The notes under the pieces: generated by a model | Databases searched by the model: none | The model's input: only the letters and a program-made list of their open reading frames with translations | What the model was told of the DNA's origin: nothing | In this document: positions 10,066 through 20,939 of the stretch, in pieces | How positions within the stretch are numbered: the first letter of the stretch is position 1 | Layout: every line of letters begins with the position of its first letter | Translations under genes and position numbers: made by a program | From: Fragilariopsis cylindrus CCMP1102 | Taxonomy: Eukaryota; Bacillariophyta; Bacillariophyceae; Bacillariales; Bacillariaceae | NCBI GenBank assembly: GCA_900095095.1 | Contig: FMBT01000311.1 | Span: 186,001 to 250,000 of the forward strand | Length of the DNA stretch: 64,000 bases | Direction: 5' to 3'

Positions 10066-10345
10066 TTAACTTACTTCTTCATCATCCGTTACAGTATTTA
10101 ATCCATCAATGTTAGTATCGGCACCAACGAAGCCAGCAGTAAAAACAGCGACATCAACAGCCGCATCAACGAAGCCAGCAATAGCAACAGCAACAGCCGC
10201 ACCAACAGCCGCATCGACAGCGGCATCAACAGCAATAGCCGCATCAACGAAGCCAGTAATAGCAACAGCAACAGCCGCACCAACAGCCGCATCGACAGCG
10301 GCATCAACAGCAGGATCAACAGCAGGAGCAATGAGCATCGACACC

Positions 10346-10379
<34 letters not shown>

Positions 10380-10668
10380 AGAGCAGCAACAACGAAAACG
10401 GCAGCAACAACGGAACGTCACCGACAATGATACCGACACCGGCAACGAGCAGCAGGAAATCGACACTGACACCGACACCGGCAACGAGCAGCAGCAAATC
10501 AACAGTTGTATAAGCGGCACCGGCAACGACACCGGCAACGACACTGGCAACGAGCAGCAGCACATCAACAGTACTATAAGCGGCAAGGGCAGCGGCACCG
10601 GCAACGACAGCGACAACAGCAACAGAAACAACAACAGCTTGCTGCTGATGATCATCGGCGTTCATCAT
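10066..10668 (-). repeat. Ala/Val/Thr-rich low-complexity tract, possible CDS on either strand
   Basis: A CAACAGC-type degenerate repeat keeps several frames open on both strands. The minus frame (200 residues, ATG at 10668, hydrophobic Val/Ala/Leu) has non-repetitive ends, MMNADDHQQQ and DGLNTVTDDEEVS. The plus frame 10109-10513 would be a Thr/Ala/Ser-rich 134-residue protein with an Arg-Ser run. A 78-bp unit is duplicated head to tail at 10162 and 10240. I cannot decide which strand, if any, is translated; all long frames may be by-products of the repeat. Confidence 0.35.
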
Positions 10669-11047
10669 GACTTTTTTGTTATCTATCTATCTATCTCTTC
10701 GACTTTGTCTGCTTTTTGTTTGAGTTTGAGTTTTATTTTATTCGAATTTCTGATTTATGAGCCCAATGCGCAGTTAGCGCTCTTCTGGAGGAAGTCCGTT
10801 ACAAATTTCAAAATTACGCACAGTAGGATTTGTACTAATAAACACGATTGGATTTAAGTTGTCCGTGATTTAATCGAATTTATGGTCTGCGGGACTCTCG
10901 TCAAAACAAAACAGTATAATTTAATTTAATTTAATTTAGGCTAATTTAATTTAATTTACTGAATAATTAATCAATTAAACAAACATCTCTCGGCCTTGGA
11001 TTGAAGAGGAAATGGCTATTTTGAATGACTATAGTGTGGACTAGAAA
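10669..11047. repeat. Intergenic spacer with (TTTAA)n tract
   Basis: Includes TCTA-type repeats near 10682-10695 and an AATTT/TTTAA pentanucleotide array near 10918-10958, directly upstream of the AlkB-like gene. Probably promoter and 5' UTR. Confidence 0.45.
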
Positions 11048-12679
11048 ATGATATCGTCTTTCTTCTTACCTCGACGATCATCATCGTTGTCATCATCGTC
11101 GTCGAAGGTCAACAATGATAATAAAGACGACGACGTAAACAACAACAACAATGATGATGAAGATCGCCAACAACAGCAACAACAGCAGCAATTGATAATC
11201 CCGACTCTGCCACTGGTTTCGATAGAAGTAATAACACAGCCATCGTCGCAGCAGCAGCAGCAGCAGCAGCAGCATGATGATAATAATAATTGTTATAAAA
11301 TCATTCCACTGACATCAAATTATTCTTCATGGGTGATTCATATACCGAATTATATGAATATGAATATGAATATGAATACGACGAATCGATCATCATCATC
11401 ATCATCATCATCATCATCGTCGTCGTTACCATCATCGTCGTCACGATCATTATTATTTCATGAATTATGGAAGAATCATCCAACTACTTTTCATCCATTA
11501 ACAATATTTGGTAGACAAGTAAATGAAAATAGATACAGTCAAATGTATTATCATTCATTAGATATAGATGACAATGACAATGATGAAACAGTGACGATCA
11601 AGAAGAAGAAGAAGAAGAATGACGATGGAGGAGGAGGAGGAGAAGAAGAAGGAAGAACTGCCATCATCGACGACGACAACTCGAATTCAAAATCAAAATC
11701 AAAATCAGATGCAGACTTAAATAATAGTACTAATGATAATAACTGTTACTATAAATATTCTGGTACATCACGATTATGTTTACCCTGCAATCGTTCAAGG
11801 ATAGATGAAAATTTTATTATTAATTTATGTTCTGCAGCGGATCAAATTATAACACAATTGCAAATGGCTGCAATTGTTGCGTTAAAAGAAGAAGAACAGC
11901 AGCAGCAGCAGCAGCAACATCAACAGCAACAAAAGAATAACAATGACAACAAAAAGTTCCTTGAAAATATTAGACTTCGTATTATTCATCAAAAAGGTGA
12001 AAACCACAACGACAACAACAACGACAACGACTGCGACACAATAATAATAGAAAATAAAAAAGAAGATCATGTAGGACAAAAAAGAAAGACTAAAAAAGGT
12101 AGTAGAAAAAGAATATATAATAGTTGTTTGGTGAATTGGTATAAACCTGACCATACAATAGGATTGCATTCCGATGATGAACCAGAAATGGATACAGTAA
12201 CGTATCCAATTGTTAGTTTATCATTAGGTGGACCACGTAGATTCGTATTAAAGTCGAAACAATCACAATCACTATCTAAACAACATCAGCAACAGCAACA
12301 ATCACAATCTAATAATAGAACAATTCAAAAAAATCATGAATTTATATTAAAGGATGGTGATTTATTTATTATGGGTGGTAATTGTCAAAAGGAATATAAA
12401 CATGAGATTCCAAAAGTACGTAAGACGAAAGATCATCAATTTGGGGGTATTACTAGTAATCGTATCTCATGGACATTGCGTAGAATGAAAATAAAAACGT
12501 CGAAAATGAAAGCAACAACTAACAACAGCACCAACAGCAACAGCAAAAGCAATAGCAATAGCAACAATAACAATAACAATAACAATAACGATCCAAAGCA
12601 ACAAGCAGCGAGATCATTGATTAGGAATCCTTATGCATCACAACAGCAGCAACAGCAGCACAAACGACAACGACGGTGA
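11048..12679 (+). CDS. AlkB-family 2-oxoglutarate/Fe(II) dioxygenase with low-complexity inserts
   Basis: 543 residues, intronless, ATG start. The core holds the double-stranded beta-helix signatures: NWYKPDHTIGLHSDDEPEM supplies the HxD iron ligands (His-Ser-Asp), KHEIPKV supplies the distal His, and NRISWTLRR holds the 2-oxoglutarate-binding Arg cluster. SLSLGGPRRFVLK and LKDGDLFIMGGNCQKEY also fit ALKBH2/3-type enzymes. Known family members oxidatively remove alkyl groups from DNA or RNA bases. Gln, Ser, Asn and Lys/Glu runs interrupt the domain at several points (residues about 60-80, 115-130, 270-300), and a Gln/Asn tail follows. Position relative to the C-rich ASR-like region suggests substrate repair, but DNA versus RNA cannot be told. 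Confidence 0.85.
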   Translation: MISSFFLPRRSSSLSSSSSKVNNDNKDDDVNNNNNDDEDRQQQQQQQQLIIPTLPLVSIEVITQPSSQQQQQQQQHDDNNNCYKIIPLTSNYSSWVIHIPNYMNMNMNMNTTNRSSSSSSSSSSSSLPSSSSRSLLFHELWKNHPTTFHPLTIFGRQVNENRYSQMYYHSLDIDDNDNDETVTIKKKKKKNDDGGGGGEEEGRTAIIDDDNSNSKSKSKSDADLNNSTNDNNCYYKYSGTSRLCLPCNRSRIDENFIINLCSAADQIITQLQMAAIVALKEEEQQQQQQQHQQQQKNNNDNKKFLENIRLRIIHQKGENHNDNNNDNDCDTIIIENKKEDHVGQKRKTKKGSRKRIYNSCLVNWYKPDHTIGLHSDDEPEMDTVTYPIVSLSLGGPRRFVLKSKQSQSLSKQHQQQQQSQSNNRTIQKNHEFILKDGDLFIMGGNCQKEYKHEIPKVRKTKDHQFGGITSNRISWTLRRMKIKTSKMKATTNNSTNSNSKSNSNSNNNNNNNNNDPKQQAARSLIRNPYASQQQQQQHKRQRR

Positions 12680-13598
12680 TGATGACGATGATGATAGGGG
12701 GAGGGGGGGGGGGGGGGTATTATTACTTTTACTACTATTTGAGCATGAAGGGTTCTTTTGTTTGGTTTTCAATTGTGTATCACGTTAAACAAACTCTAAA
12801 ACTGCACTAGTATGAGCAACATTTTCTGTAAGGCGGGATCCACTACAAATAACGCAGAATTTGAACTAAAAAAGGTCATGACTTTTCTGTCATGCTTTTA
12901 AAGTCTGCACTACGCTACGCTACGCTACGCTACGCTACTACAATAAAGTACCTCCGTAAACTTTTGAAGTATAAAAGCTAAGGTATTTTTATGCATGACT
13001 CATAATAATGTACTATATTTATGTATGACTGGTTAGAGCCATATTTGTTTTGTTTTGACTCTTTGTTTATATATGGATACGGATCAGTGTATGTATATAG
13101 ATAGAGGTGTTAGAGATTATCTTTACATAGACTTATTGCATATCTTCCTGCATCGCATCTAGCAGGACGTTTGACTGGTTTGTTTTTGATCTAAAAGATT
13201 TGGTGAACAAATCAGATTCAGTTGTCCCATGTCTTCCACTGCTCTATACAGTAAAATGGATATTCTAAGACTGTATATAACATTGAACTAAATAAGCGGT
13301 GCCGTTTCGAGGGTGCTTCATCTTCGTGCGTTCCTTCGTGGCCTTATCAATCCGGTTTTTAAGATACCCAAGTTGCTTGTTGTCATTGCCTGTTGTAGAG
13401 GCATATACTTGAATAATTGTTGGTGGGAGACTTGGCAGCGACCTAGGAACACCACTTAGGGTTGGGTCCACACTCGGATTAAGACTAGGACTGTTTTTAA
13501 TAGGATCCTAGGTTCGCCACGTCCAATTTTTAAGACCGTACCCATGGTAGAAAAACTTAAACCTAATGGGGTCAACTTTACCAATGAAGAGAAGAAAC
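12680..13598. repeat. Convergent spacer: poly-G, (CTACG)n and a coding-like fragment
   Basis: A G-rich run (near 12699-12717) follows the AlkB stop. A CTACG pentanucleotide array lies near 12909-12938. From 13265 to 13471 on the minus strand a 68-codon frame (PRSLPSLPPTIIQVYASTTG, GYLKNRIDKATKERTKMKHP) has plausible protein composition but no upstream continuation past a stop; it may be a fragment of a mobile element. The rest is featureless. Confidence 0.4.
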
Positions 13599-15155
13599 TT
13601 AGCCAGTAAGTTGTTTGATTGAGTCCTCGTTTTTGTTGTTTTCGATTTGTTTTGAATCTTCACTTTCCCAATATGAGGCAATAAAAAAACGATGGTGGTC
13701 TTTAAAAAAAGTGTATGAAGTGTCCTTGACTAAAATACGTTGACCACTACCAGTAGGAGAAAAATTGACTAGATGAATATTATTTCCATTGCTATTGTTA
13801 TTGTATGTGATATTCATTCTATCCGTAATTTCCCTTCCTGTTGTTATATCCCAAAATGCCGGTAATCCATTTTGGTTGTTGTATGATATGTATTTATCAT
13901 TCGGTGTAAACTGAATTGATGTACAACGGGCTGGAAACGATTGCTTTAATGTTGTAGATTTGTTGTTGTTGTCAATCGAATAAAGCATTACCTTGCAAAT
14001 CTTTTGCTCTCCGTCGTAAACCTGTTGCTCTCCGTCGTATATTGCTAACATTGAATTATCACGAGACAGTGCAAACTCGTAATATTCCTCATAAAAGGAT
14101 CTCTTTCTAGATTGATCCAATATGGTGATCAGAGAAAACGTGGTATCCGGATCATCCTCGTCAACACCATTGTCATAAGGATGCCAAATCTTGATGGTTT
14201 CTCTATTCCTATATATATTATTGGTTCGAATAAAAATAGAACGATGCCCATCAGTAGTAGTGGAAAATATAATTTGCATTCCCACCTCATTTTCAGGTAG
14301 CAACAATGATTTTATAGTTTTTCCATTATTCTGAACATCTTTTAAGAGAACATACTTTTCTGCTAAAACCACAACGTATCTACTACAAGGGGAAATGTCA
14401 ATTCTAATCAATTGAAATTCTACATTATCGCCAAGTTCTTCAATTATATTCCATTCTTGTAATTTTATATAATCGTATCCTCCATCATCATTCTCACCAG
14501 TTCTTGCATTATAATTCCAAATTATAACAAACGCGTTATGACTACACGTAACACCAGCCGAAACTAAAAAGCTTCCATCTGGTGAAAATTTCAAATCAGG
14601 TATATTATAGCATGTTTGATATTGAACAATCCAATTTAATTCATTATTGTTTTTCTTGCTGTTATTCTTGCTGTTGTCGTTGTCGTCGTCGTTGCCGTTG
14701 CCGTTGCCGTCGTCATCATCACCATGACGACGAAAACGAAGTAGACCATACCGTTGATCAAAAATTACTATTCCATGTCGATGATTCTCATAATCAGCAG
14801 TATTACATGCAATTGGAGTTCCACATGGTGACCAAACACCAGGATTGCATAATTTATATTTATAAGAACCAGGAGGGAGACTGAAACGACAACCACGTAA
14901 TTGTAATTTGAAATTTCTTGGCCATGGTGGTGGGAACGTTTTTTTATTTTCTTTTGATATTGTATAATACTTTTTATTAGATGATATGATTGATTTCCAA
15001 ACAATCCTATCTGCAATGTATGGTAAAATGAGTTGAAGAAATTCTGGAAATATTTCTAAAATATTTCCGAATGCAAGAGACGGAGGAGACGACGACGGCA
15101 GAGTAGGCTCTGCTATCTCATCTTCATTATGCATAAGATCATCGTTGGTTGACAT
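13599..15155 (-). CDS. WD40-like beta-propeller protein with F-box-like N-terminus
   Basis: 518 residues, intronless, ATG start. The N-terminal 90 residues (LEIFPEFLQLILPYIADRIV, SIISSNKKYYTISKENKK) resemble an F-box-like helical hook. The remainder has WD40-type blades: WSPCGTPIACNT, LKFSPDGSFLVSAGV, IDISPCSRYVVVLAEKYVLL, ALSRDNSMLAIYDGEQ, IQFTPNDKYISYNNQNGLPA and FSPTGSGQRILV. The phrase FKLQLRGC before the first blade recurs, from memory, in a multicopy diatom F-box/WD family. Such proteins are substrate receptors of SCF ubiquitin ligases; here that is inference. Asn/Asp runs interrupt the second blade. Confidence 0.7.
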   Translation of the reverse strand: MSTNDDLMHNEDEIAEPTLPSSSPPSLAFGNILEIFPEFLQLILPYIADRIVWKSIISSNKKYYTISKENKKTFPPPWPRNFKLQLRGCRFSLPPGSYKYKLCNPGVWSPCGTPIACNTADYENHRHGIVIFDQRYGLLRFRRHGDDDDGNGNGNDDDNDNSKNNSKKNNNELNWIVQYQTCYNIPDLKFSPDGSFLVSAGVTCSHNAFVIIWNYNARTGENDDGGYDYIKLQEWNIIEELGDNVEFQLIRIDISPCSRYVVVLAEKYVLLKDVQNNGKTIKSLLLPENEVGMQIIFSTTTDGHRSIFIRTNNIYRNRETIKIWHPYDNGVDEDDPDTTFSLITILDQSRKRSFYEEYYEFALSRDNSMLAIYDGEQQVYDGEQKICKVMLYSIDNNNKSTTLKQSFPARCTSIQFTPNDKYISYNNQNGLPAFWDITTGREITDRMNITYNNNSNGNNIHLVNFSPTGSGQRILVKDTSYTFFKDHHRFFIASYWESEDSKQIENNKNEDSIKQLTG

Positions 15156-15721
15156 TATATTGTTGACTGCTTACTATTATTGTGCATTTCTATTGTCCTC
15201 ATCGTATTGGTTTGCTTTGTTTAAGATTGAAGGTAATATTATTGAAGATTGAAATCATCAAGATTGACGATTTTTTAGATGATACACATATTCTTATATT
15301 CGGGTTGCAGTGTAACACAGTTGAAGTTGATCGACGCGCAGTGTGAAGTGTGAAGTCCAAGTCGTGGGTGCTGCGCGAGAATGATATAAAATGTACGGTG
15401 TTTTCGCGCGACTTGAAAAAACTTGGATAGAAAACCCTCCATGAAAATACACGTAACTTAACTTAGTGCGAATAAAAGATCCAAAAAAGAACAAGGGATG
15501 CTACGGTATAGTATGGGCCATTTGTTCAAATTTAAAATTTCGAAATTAAATAGAAACACTAAATCACGTTTCTAGTACTGTACTCATAACTCGGTAGCGA
15601 CAGCATTTCGATAATCGACATCCACCATCCACCAATAGGCAGTAGCACTTTTGGGCAAATCGACAAACGACGAAACTCTCAACATCGGAAATGAAACCGA
15701 TGTCCTCCAGACAACACGAGA
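15156..15721. promoter_or_regulatory. Divergent intergenic region
   Basis: 566 nt between a minus-strand gene start (15155) and a plus-strand start (15722). Likely holds both promoters. No clear core element or gene recognised. Confidence 0.4.
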
Positions 15722-17613
15722 ATGATTTTCGAACTATTAGAACGTACAATATTTGCCAATAAACTTATTGATGATAATCGTAGTATTGAGAATGGTGATT
15801 CATTTTTCACTTTTGATATAAATGTACCCACCATATGTATGCTACCGTCGACATCGACTTCGACTTCGACTTCTTCTATGATTGGCGTTCTCTTTGAGAC
15901 ATTGTCATCGGTAGTATTAGGGTTAGTAGAAGATGAAAATGAAGAAGAAGGAACTGGTACTGGTTCAAGTAGTCCTACATTATTATCAGCAGCATTTACA
16001 TGTGATATACTTTCTCCTAATTTTGTATTCTATTATCAACTTATTTTTATTATCATTATTCAAACTATATTCAATGCTATAGTCGGATCATTTGTTTATA
16101 AAATTATAATTCAGCCACAACAACAGCAACAGCAACCAAAAATAGAAGAACTATCGAACAAAAACGACGGTGACGACGCCGGTGGCGATGATGATGATGA
16201 TGATGATGGTACCAGTACCAGTACCAGTAGTATTTCAGCATCATCAAAGTCAACAGCTTCAGTCACAGCCTTGTTGTTTGGATTTGGAGTTGCTGTACCA
16301 TGTGTACTATTCGAACCAATATATGCAATTCAATTATTTCAAATTAAAAATCTTGGTCTAATAATGGTATTCCTTGCAACAACTATCGTTATTCCATTAC
16401 GTATTATTGAAGCTGTTTATGGTTATACACCATTCCATAATCATAACAATATTCATACTCATAATACACCATCTAATAACATCTCAGCAAAGCCCACTAC
16501 AGGTAATAGTTCAAATAATATAAGTTACTGGGATTATATAATATATTTCTCTTGTGCATTTGGTATTGAATTCAACAATAAAAATAGAAATAGCAGCAGC
16601 AACAAAGTAACCGGAACTGACGGTGATAGTAGCAGTAGTGTACAACAACAATCAAAATCGAAACAATTAAAGCCAATATCAAAAGGATATTACAAGAAAC
16701 GACTAGTATTAATTGGTAGAGATTTTATAATTGCATCAATATTAATCTCTATATTGAAGGAATATAATTATGAATTATTTACTACACCAACTACAACATC
16801 GATATGGGATGATCAGGACTATTCAATACAAGGTGTATGGTTTTCATGGCAACATATATTAAACAATTTACTTGTTGTATGTAAGTTAACCTTAATAGTT
16901 CTAGTACTTGAACTATACTACATCACTATTTCTCCTCCCTATCTTTTCTCAACTCACCCCCGCCTAATACTTTATCTTGGGTTTTTTTTTCTCCACCACC
17001 CATCTCATTTACATGCTGACAAACAGTATTATTAAGTACATCGTTATCACAAAGTTCATTAGGTATTAGTTTATTATATAATATTTGTTATGGGTATGAA
17101 ACATATGAAATAGTACTAAATCCAATGTTTAAATCACAATCAGTATCAGATTTTTGGGGTAAAAGATGGAATATACTTGTCCATACTGGATTAAAGAATG
17201 GTATATATAAACCAACAAGACAAATAACATCATCGAAAATTATAGCAACGATAACAACATTTCTTGTATCTGGTATTATTCATGAATATGTGAATTATGT
17301 TATGTTTTATGAGGTATCATCATCGTTGTCGTCATCATCATCGTCGTGCCGTTTTAAATGGAAACAAATAATGTTTTTTGGTTATAATGGATTATTGATT
17401 GTATTCGAATATTGTATCTTTAGTCGTTATAATATTTTTATATGGCTTTCTCATCGGTTACCAAAAATTATTATAACGGTATTAATTTTGTATTCTGCCT
17501 TACCATTAGCACATTTATTCACTGGAGATTGGATCCGATATGGGTATTTCGATTCTATTTGCCTCGCTGAACCTATCATCGTTTGTAGTAGAAAGGATGT
17601 ACTACTTGAATAA
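15722..17613 (+). CDS. Wax-synthase-type membrane-bound O-acyltransferase (MBOAT), one intron
   Basis: Two exons, 15722-16880 and 17027-17613, join through a 146-nt GT-AG intron (GTAAGT donor, ACAG acceptor, phase 1) to give 581 residues. The junction restores a continuous hydrophobic frame leading into LNPMFKSQSVSDFWGKRWN, the NPMF...DFWGRRWN motif of plant/algal wax synthases, followed by FLVSGIIHEYVNYVMFYE, whose His is the predicted catalytic residue of MBOAT enzymes. About eight to nine hydrophobic spans are visible. Low-complexity Ser/Asp/Gln stretches lie in the first loops. Family enzymes transfer fatty acyl groups from acyl-CoA to alcohols in the ER; a sterol or diacylglycerol acceptor is equally possible. 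Splice junction checked by frame; family call good, substrate unknown. Confidence 0.82.
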
Positions 17614-17771
17614 TTGAAAAGCTAGACGACATTTAGTTGAGTGCAGTATTTACAGTAAGAAATTATAGAAAAATACAATTTCATTACTCATCTACAATAC
17701 AATAAAGTACAAAATACATTGTTCCTAGCTATAGATCCGTAGTAATCGTTGAATATCGATCTGAACAATTA

Positions 17772-19459
17772 TCACGAAATTAAGCAGTATGAAGAGTTTT
17801 GCTTTTCCTGTTCTGCTTTCCAATGTTCGTCACATTTTTTAAGCAACGCTTCTTGCTTTTTATGCCATTTACCAGAAGTGTAAGTATCAACCAACCAATC
17901 ATCAAAGACCTGACAAAAATTGGTACAGCCATCTTCTGCCAACAGTTTTGTACCGGTCTCCTTGGCACAATTTATTATACCTTCGTCTTTGATGCATTTA
18001 GTAATAGCATCTCCAAGGACTGTACCAGTAACAGAACTCATTTGTTTCAACCCAATCCCACAACCGATTTCATTTATCCCATCAGCAAAATCAAATTGAT
18101 CTCCCATAACAGGTGTTATCGCCGTTGGACGACCGGACCTAACAGAAGCGGCGGTCGTGCCTGAAATTGGAATACAGTCATTAACAACAACATTAGTAAA
18201 AATAATCATGATAATTCAAAGAAGAAAAAAGGAAAAGAAGGACCGAATATGATGTTTAGAATCAACAAAAAGGAGATATCAATTTCTGTCATTCTCGAAT
18301 AGAATCAAATCAGATCTGATCTGATCGGTGATCGGATCGGATCGAACATACTGTAGTTCTTACCTGATCCACCGTGATGGACGATGCAGGAGCATTGGGG
18401 GAACAACCACTCATGCGGTGCGGACGAAACAAATAACACATTTTCTTTACAGAATTCTTTCAAATGATCAGGAACATGATCCTGACCTAGACTTGCCCAG
18501 CCACCAAGTAGAATCCCTCGTTCTCCTGCATGATATAATGCTTCAATGGCTAGTGCTACCATCCATTCGGGACTTTTACACATCATGGACCCCCATCCTA
18601 AATATACAGGCGGACGTGTCCCCGGAGCAGACAAGAATTCTATCAAAGCAGCATTAGTATTTGAACCAAATTCTTTCCCCTTCGATTTATCTTTCATTAA
18701 AGATTCTTGTTTTTGTTTATCGATTGTTAGAAAACCACATATGTAAAAGTTTTCGGTTGGCCATTCATGATGGTGAGGAATAACAATCGTGCTGAACCCG
18801 TAACAGTACGGACCTGGAAAAGATGGAATATCAGTTAACATTGCATTCATAAGTGGTAGCTCGATCTTACCGTCCATATTAATATCGAGACTCTTCTTGA
18901 CAATCTTTTTAATCTCGCCCATAGACGATCCAGCACCGTACAGTAGTAATTTGAACCATAATTTGTTCATATTAAATGGAAGATTTGGTAACCCGGCGGG
19001 GGCTTTATCGGAACAAGGTAGAAAGGCCTGCAAATTCAAACATACCAATGGAATTACCTTCTCAAATGAATATACTAACGACTTCATATTCGACAGAGTA
19101 CCGCTAATTAATATCGTTGGCTGAAACGATACAAGTTCAGGCCAAAGATTTTTTAAATCATTTTGCATATTCGAAGATTGAATCTCCCTTAAACATTTAG
19201 ATATCTTGAATGCACTACCACCTGCGAGTGCCTCACGAATATCTACTTTTTCCAATGCATGAGAAAAATTATAAAATACACCTTCAGTTGGAACATCGAA
19301 GCAATCACAAAATTGTTTATGATCAATGTTAGTAAAAATCTTTACTATATTTCCCCGTTCTTGCATCCTTAACGCAAGAGCTAAATATGGTTGCATGTCT
19401 CCTCTTGTTCCCTCAACGACGAACGCAACACGGATCGTGTTTGGAACTTTAGGATCCAT
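17772..19459 (-). CDS. Sterol-glucosyltransferase-like GT1 protein 1, one intron, CaaX end
   Basis: Exons 19459-18364 and 18160-17772 join through a 203-nt intron (GTAAGA donor, TTTCAG acceptor, phase 1) to 494 residues. The N-terminal Rossmann motif VEGTRGDMQPYLALALRM and the C-terminal HHGGSG|TTAASVRSGRP (the Gly codon is split by the intron) are the paired signatures of UDP-glucose:sterol-type glycosyltransferases; MGDQFDFADGINEIGCGIGL follows as the sugar-nucleotide loop. No signal peptide. The protein ends SSYCLIS: CLIS fits a CaaX farnesylation box, suggesting lipid anchoring to a membrane (inference). A related gene lies 31 kb away (50442-52253) with a different C-terminal anchor. Substrate may be a sterol or other lipid. 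Confidence 0.85.
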
Positions 19460-19817
19460 GATAATCTAGAGAAATTGTATCTAGATTCTAGATAATACAA
19501 TCGGTTGCAATCTTGATGTGGTGATTTGTGAGTTCTTTGTGTTGTCTTAATCTCGTCGTGAGTGCAAGTTAGCGAAGAAAGATCTGTCTTTTGGGCCTAT
19601 TCAAAATTCTTCAGCGCGGAAATTAATGCGCGCCCATCAAAAGATCCACTTTTCCCTCTTTCCTTCCTTTCTTTGACGCATTTGACTCATCATCGATCGT
19701 CGTCGTATGCATAACCGACACAAAACACAAATCTCATTTTGAATTTATCAAAATGAACAGAACAGAAGAATACCGTTGACAAACGAGACAATAACTGCAA
19801 CAACAGCAACAACAACA
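19460..19817. promoter_or_regulatory. Divergent intergenic region
   Basis: Between the glucosyltransferase start and the F-box/Cys-rich gene start. It contains an upstream ATG at 19753 that opens an 8-codon uORF ending in TGA at 19777-19779, ahead of the main ATG at 19818. Probably two short promoters and leaders. Confidence 0.45.
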
Positions 19818-20939
19818 ATGGATAATCGTTGTCTACCGGTATCATCAGCGAATAGCAAGGCGATTCATAAAGGAATTACCACTGCTGAAAAAAAGATCAC
19901 AACCAAACAAGTCAACGATGACGACGACGACGACGACGATGATGATGATGATGATGATGATAAAAAGTTGAAACCACTAACGGATAACGATTTTCCTTTA
20001 GATGCTATAATCAAAATTGTTGAGTGCTTATCAACAGAAGATACACTTCATTTATCAAATACATGTAAAATACTGCATAATAAAATATCTATTGAATGGG
20101 GTGGATGGGAATGTTCTTACTTCAATAGTTCCACTCCTCCTTCTCCAATTGTAGGACAAGGAACATGTAACAATAATAGTAATCGCGATAACAATAATCG
20201 CGATACTAATGTACCGGTACGGATATTTCATGCATTGTTGGGAGAGTCAGGTCAACGGCAACGTAATTTATTCATTTCACATCCAAGGAGGCAACAACAA
20301 CAACAACAACAACATGATAATAATACCATCAGTGGTAAGCAACTAGTGGCTTCAGCAACATCAATACCAACAACAACTACGACGTGTGCAAGTACAGAAT
20401 TACTTGGAGGATGCCATCGTTGTCAAAAACGGACATGTCCAGATTGTACAATTCATTGTCATTATTGTACAGAAACTCTTTGCAGTAAGGGCTGTTGTGA
20501 AAAAGCAACTCAAATTGTTAAATGTTGTAAACGAGTTTCACACCATATCATCAGTACAAGTAATGATAATGGCATGATGGACATACATAAATTTTGTAAT
20601 GAATGTGAAATCTATTGTGTTGATTGTAAAACATACTATTGTATATCATGTACCGACCGGATTAATCCAAAGGGTACATCCCAATGTGGAATGTGTTCTA
20701 TAAAGAAACCACATGGCGGACCTTCGGCACAATGTGGTATCCATACATCCGAATGGCAACAATGTAGGAATTGTGAAACAGTAATGTGTTATTCGTGTGT
20801 ATATTTTTGTCCAGAATGTAATGTTATATATTGTAATAATTGTCGTGAAGATCTATTCGATTGTCAACATTGTAATTTTCGATTATTTGGACCCGATGAG
20901 GGAAATGATGAATATAGTTTATATAATGATATTACTTAA
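19818..20939 (+). CDS. F-box-like protein with Cys-rich zinc-binding C-terminus
   Basis: The longer frame upstream starts at a TTG; the first credible ATG is 19818 (MDNRCLPV), giving 373 residues. After a long Asp run comes an F-box-like helix set (FPLDAIIKIVECLSTEDTLHLSNTCKIL). The C-terminal half is packed with Cys/His pairs: CHRCQKRTCPDCTIHCHYC, CNECEIYCVDCKTYYCISC, CRNCETVMCYSCVYFCPEC and CNNCREDLFDCQHC, spaced like cross-braced B-box/ZZ or RING-like zinc sites repeated three to four times. An F-box would link it to SCF ubiquitin ligases; the zinc region would bind substrate. Related proteins occur in diatom genomes from memory. No catalytic motif. Confidence 0.7.
   Translation: MDNRCLPVSSANSKAIHKGITTAEKKITTKQVNDDDDDDDDDDDDDDDKKLKPLTDNDFPLDAIIKIVECLSTEDTLHLSNTCKILHNKISIEWGGWECSYFNSSTPPSPIVGQGTCNNNSNRDNNNRDTNVPVRIFHALLGESGQRQRNLFISHPRRQQQQQQQHDNNTISGKQLVASATSIPTTTTTCASTELLGGCHRCQKRTCPDCTIHCHYCTETLCSKGCCEKATQIVKCCKRVSHHIISTSNDNGMMDIHKFCNECEIYCVDCKTYYCISCTDRINPKGTSQCGMCSIKKPHGGPSAQCGIHTSEWQQCRNCETVMCYSCVYFCPECNVIYCNNCREDLFDCQHCNFRLFGPDEGNDEYSLYNDIT

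Noticed and set aside
12699-12717. G-run as a possible quadruplex regulatory element
   Set aside because: It is one uninterrupted homopolymer-like run after the stop codon, with no spaced G-tracts to support a designed quadruplex.
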